From: Actinomycetes bacterium
GTDB lineage: Bacteria; Actinomycetota; Actinomycetes; Actinomycetales; Dermabacteraceae
Length of the DNA stretch: 7,678 bases
Reading direction: 5' to 3'
Assembly (NCBI GenBank): GCA_023389045.1
Contig: JAEWEZ010000151.1
Coordinates: 1-7,678, forward strand
Part shown: one piece after another, positions 6,640-7,678 of the stretch
Layout: each line of letters begins with the position of its first letter
Position numbering within the stretch: position 1 is the stretch's first letter
Program-made: the position numbers and the translations under genes
The notes under the pieces: generated by a model
Told to the model about the DNA's origin: nothing
The model's input: only the letters and a program-made list of their open reading frames with translations
Database searches by the model: none

Positions 6640-7046
6640 GAGGGGTCCTTCCGGTGGGGAAAGGAGCGGTACGTCTGGTGCGGGTGGTGGGTGAGCGGGC
6701 GTAGTGCCGACGGGGCAGGGCTCAGTTCGAGAACATCGGCAGCGTAGCGACGGTAGATCAGCGGGGTCACCAGGATCATCAGGATGTACAGGATGATTCC
6801 CCACAGCAGCACATTCGCGCCGGTGCGCAGCATGTTGGGGTCCATATCCATCATGAAGGAGCCGAAGGCGAGCGCCGGCAGGGACACTCGCAGCACCACC
6901 TGGGCGAGCCATCTACCGGCTTCGGCGCTGAAGATTTCCTTCTTCCGGAAGTAGAAGCCAATCAGGATGATCGCGACGGTTGAGAGCAGGGCTCCCAGGA
7001 TCTTCTGATCCGTCATCGTCTGGGTGACGACCTGTCCAAGGTCCAC
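6636..7046 (-). CDS. Truncated AEC-family permease (N-terminal remnant)
   Basis: 136 residues from GTG 7046 to TGA 6638-6636. That start is chosen because AAGGAG at 7052-7057 lies five bases upstream; the in-frame GTG at 7052 overlaps it. The first ~100 residues show three membrane segments (about 17-33, 46-65 and 77-97) with FRKKEIFSAEAGRWLAQVV between the first two and VSLPALAFGSFMMDMDP across the second. This matches the N-terminus of AEC (auxin efflux carrier) permeases, many of which move malate or other organic acids. Family members have about 300-320 residues and ten membrane segments, so roughly 200 residues are missing. From about residue 103 the sequence turns into a basic, Pro/His-rich tail unlike a permease. 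The stop overlaps the ldhA start (ATGA), suggesting an operon. It is probably a deletion remnant, though an intact small membrane protein cannot be excluded. Confidence 0.75.
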   Translation of the reverse strand: MDLGQVVTQTMTDQKILGALLSTVAIILIGFYFRKKEIFSAEAGRWLAQVVLRVSLPALAFGSFMMDMDPNMLRTGANVLLWGIILYILMILVTPLIYRRYAADVLELSPAPSALRPLTHHPHQTYRSFPHRKDPS

Positions 7047-7067
7047 GGGCACTCCTTAAGTGCGGGG

Positions 7068-7081
7068 GCCTGCGCGCAGGC
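7068..7081. promoter_or_regulatory. 14-bp perfect palindrome before the permease-ldhA start
   Basis: GCCTGCGCGCAGGC reads the same on both strands and lies ten bases upstream of the AAGGAG ribosome binding site at 7052-7057. It could be an operator or an mRNA hairpin in the 5' UTR. A palindrome of this length can occur by chance in GC-rich DNA. Confidence 0.35.
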
Positions 7082-7190
7082 AGTGGGGTGGGGGAGAAGG
7101 ATGGGGCCGACGGGGCGGCCATCACGCCGTTAGTACTTGTGAGATCAGCTATTACGGGTGAGGGGTGAAGTCGCAGCGAACCGAGGTCCC

Positions 7191-7201
7191 GTCACTGTGA
7201 C
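7191..7201. promoter_or_regulatory. GTCACTGTGAC palindrome
   Basis: Five-base half-sites GTCAC and GTGAC around a central T, about 145 bp upstream of the permease-ldhA start. It is a possible regulator site. It does not match the CRP/GlxR or Rex arrangements I know. Confidence 0.25.
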
Positions 7202-7297
7202 ATAAAGGGGTCGGGGTGGGTGAAACGCCCCACATCATGGCAGGGAATGAGGCGCTGATGGCAGTCCTCGCGGCACAGCGCAGAACGTCGGACCGGA

Positions 7298-7336
7298 CAC
7301 AGGCCCCGTCCGCAGCGGAGGCGAACGGGGCCTGTG
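7298..7336 (-). terminator. Terminator-like hairpin after the solute-binding protein gene
   Basis: CACAGGCCCCGT (7298-7309) and ACGGGGCCTGTG (7325-7336) form a perfect 12-bp stem with a 15-nt loop, about 70 nt after the stop codon at 7406. There is no T-run on either side, so it could work on either strand or stabilise the mRNA 3' end. Confidence 0.65.
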
Positions 7337-7405
7337 CTCAGGGGAGGCGCTGAGGATGGTGCTCTCAGACGCCGAGGTTAGGGAAGCGGTGAGGGCAGAT
7401 GACCG

Positions 7406-7678
7406 TCACTTCTTCTGCTCGGAGGTATCGGGCAGCTCGAAGTTTGGATCCGGCTCACCGAAACCATCGGGCAGACGCACCGGGCAGAACTGCTGCATCG
7501 TCGGATCCACATAGCGCTGTGCTTCGTCGACAGCTTCCTGCGGAGTCTTCGAGCCCTGGTTCAAACTGCCCTGCATCGCAAACATGGCATCCCACAGCTT
7601 CGTGCCCACCGGCAGCGGCGGACGGGACTTCGCCCACTTCATGATCTCCACGAAGAAGCGGATGTCCGGGTCCCAGCC
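7406..7678 (-). CDS. Extracellular solute-binding protein of an ABC transporter (C-terminal end)
   Basis: The frame is open from the right edge (GWDPDIRFFVEIMKWAK...) to TGA at 7408-7406, 90 residues. The pattern RPPLPVGTKLWDAMFAMQGSLN followed by KTPQEAVDEAQRYVDPTMQQ resembles the C-terminus of family 1 (sugar-type) solute-binding proteins, where a last conserved segment precedes a helix bearing (S/T)PxEA(L/V)(D/E)xA. Such lipoproteins capture a sugar or similar solute outside the membrane for an ABC importer. The N-terminus with any lipobox, and the permease genes, lie outside the window. The polar end (ELPDTSEQKK) is unremarkable. The family call is moderately sure; the substrate is unknown. 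Confidence 0.7.
   Translation of the reverse strand, partial: GWDPDIRFFVEIMKWAKSRPPLPVGTKLWDAMFAMQGSLNQGSKTPQEAVDEAQRYVDPTMQQFCPVRLPDGFGEPDPNFELPDTSEQKK

Larger units (their letters stand above)
7053..7405. other. Non-coding spacer between solute-binding protein and permease-ldhA genes
   Basis: About 350 bases with no credible gene in either strand. It contains the terminator at 7298-7336, a GTCACTGTGAC palindrome (7191-7201), a GTGGG/CCCAC inverted repeat (7217-7234), and a 14-bp palindrome near the permease start. A minus-strand promoter for permease-ldhA is expected here. TAATAG and TACTAA hexamers lie around 7130-7155, but no -35/-10 pair is convincing. Confidence 0.5.

Noticed and set aside
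5746..6747. Plus-strand open frame of 333 codons opposite ldhA
   Set aside because: Mirror frame of a certain gene with His/Ala/Val-rich composition and no recognisable motif.
6640..6912. N-terminal extension of the ldhA frame up to 6912
   Set aside because: D-lactate dehydrogenase homology begins at the ATG at 6639, which has a good ribosome binding site; the upstream residues are Pro/Arg-rich and overlap the permease gene in another frame.

Overview
The window is GC-rich and looks like a chromosomal stretch of an actinobacterium. The LeuS carries the long insertion before the CP1 region and the KMGKS form of the signature loop that I associate with actinobacteria. There is a WXG100-type protein, and two promoters sit at the spacing expected for leaderless transcripts. 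A Micrococcales member of the Dermabacter/Brachybacterium kind would fit, but the sequence alone does not prove the genus.

Layout: (1) 1-873 (+) is the 3' part of clpB, ending in a long hairpin. (2) 1012-2052 (-), convergent with clpB, encodes a 346-residue protein with an N-terminal WXG100-like domain and an unrecognised C-terminal part. (3) 2053-2343 is a repeat-rich spacer holding two DnaA-box-like sequences, the leuS terminator with a second copy of its 3' arm, and a 15-bp tandem repeat that starts at the leuS stop codon. (4) 2344-5253 (-) is complete leuS. (5) 5254-5640 is the leuS leader and the end of the ldhA transcript. (6) 5641-6639 (-) is a complete D-lactate dehydrogenase gene. 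It overlaps by ATGA the end of a truncated AEC-family permease gene (6636-7046). (7) 7053-7405 is a non-coding spacer with palindromes and a terminator. (8) 7406-7678 (-) is the C-terminal end of an extracellular solute-binding protein.

The strongest unusual signal is the leuS leader. Reading the minus strand, a TACACT -10 box lies six bases before an ATG. That ATG opens an eight-codon ORF, MTLFLLLL-stop, with five leucines. It is followed by a 10-bp stem that overlaps the leader stop codon, then directly by a 7-bp hairpin and a T-run, then by leuS with its own Shine-Dalgarno sequence. This is the architecture of ribosome-mediated transcription attenuation: shortage of charged leucyl-tRNA would stall the leader ribosome and raise leucyl-tRNA synthetase expression.

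A second theme is repetition around terminators. The 3' arms of both the ldhA and leuS terminators recur downstream, and the leuS stop codon lies inside a 15-bp repeat that places further stop codons in frame. The permease-ldhA pair would link organic acid transport to D-lactate/pyruvate conversion, but the permease has lost about two thirds of its length.
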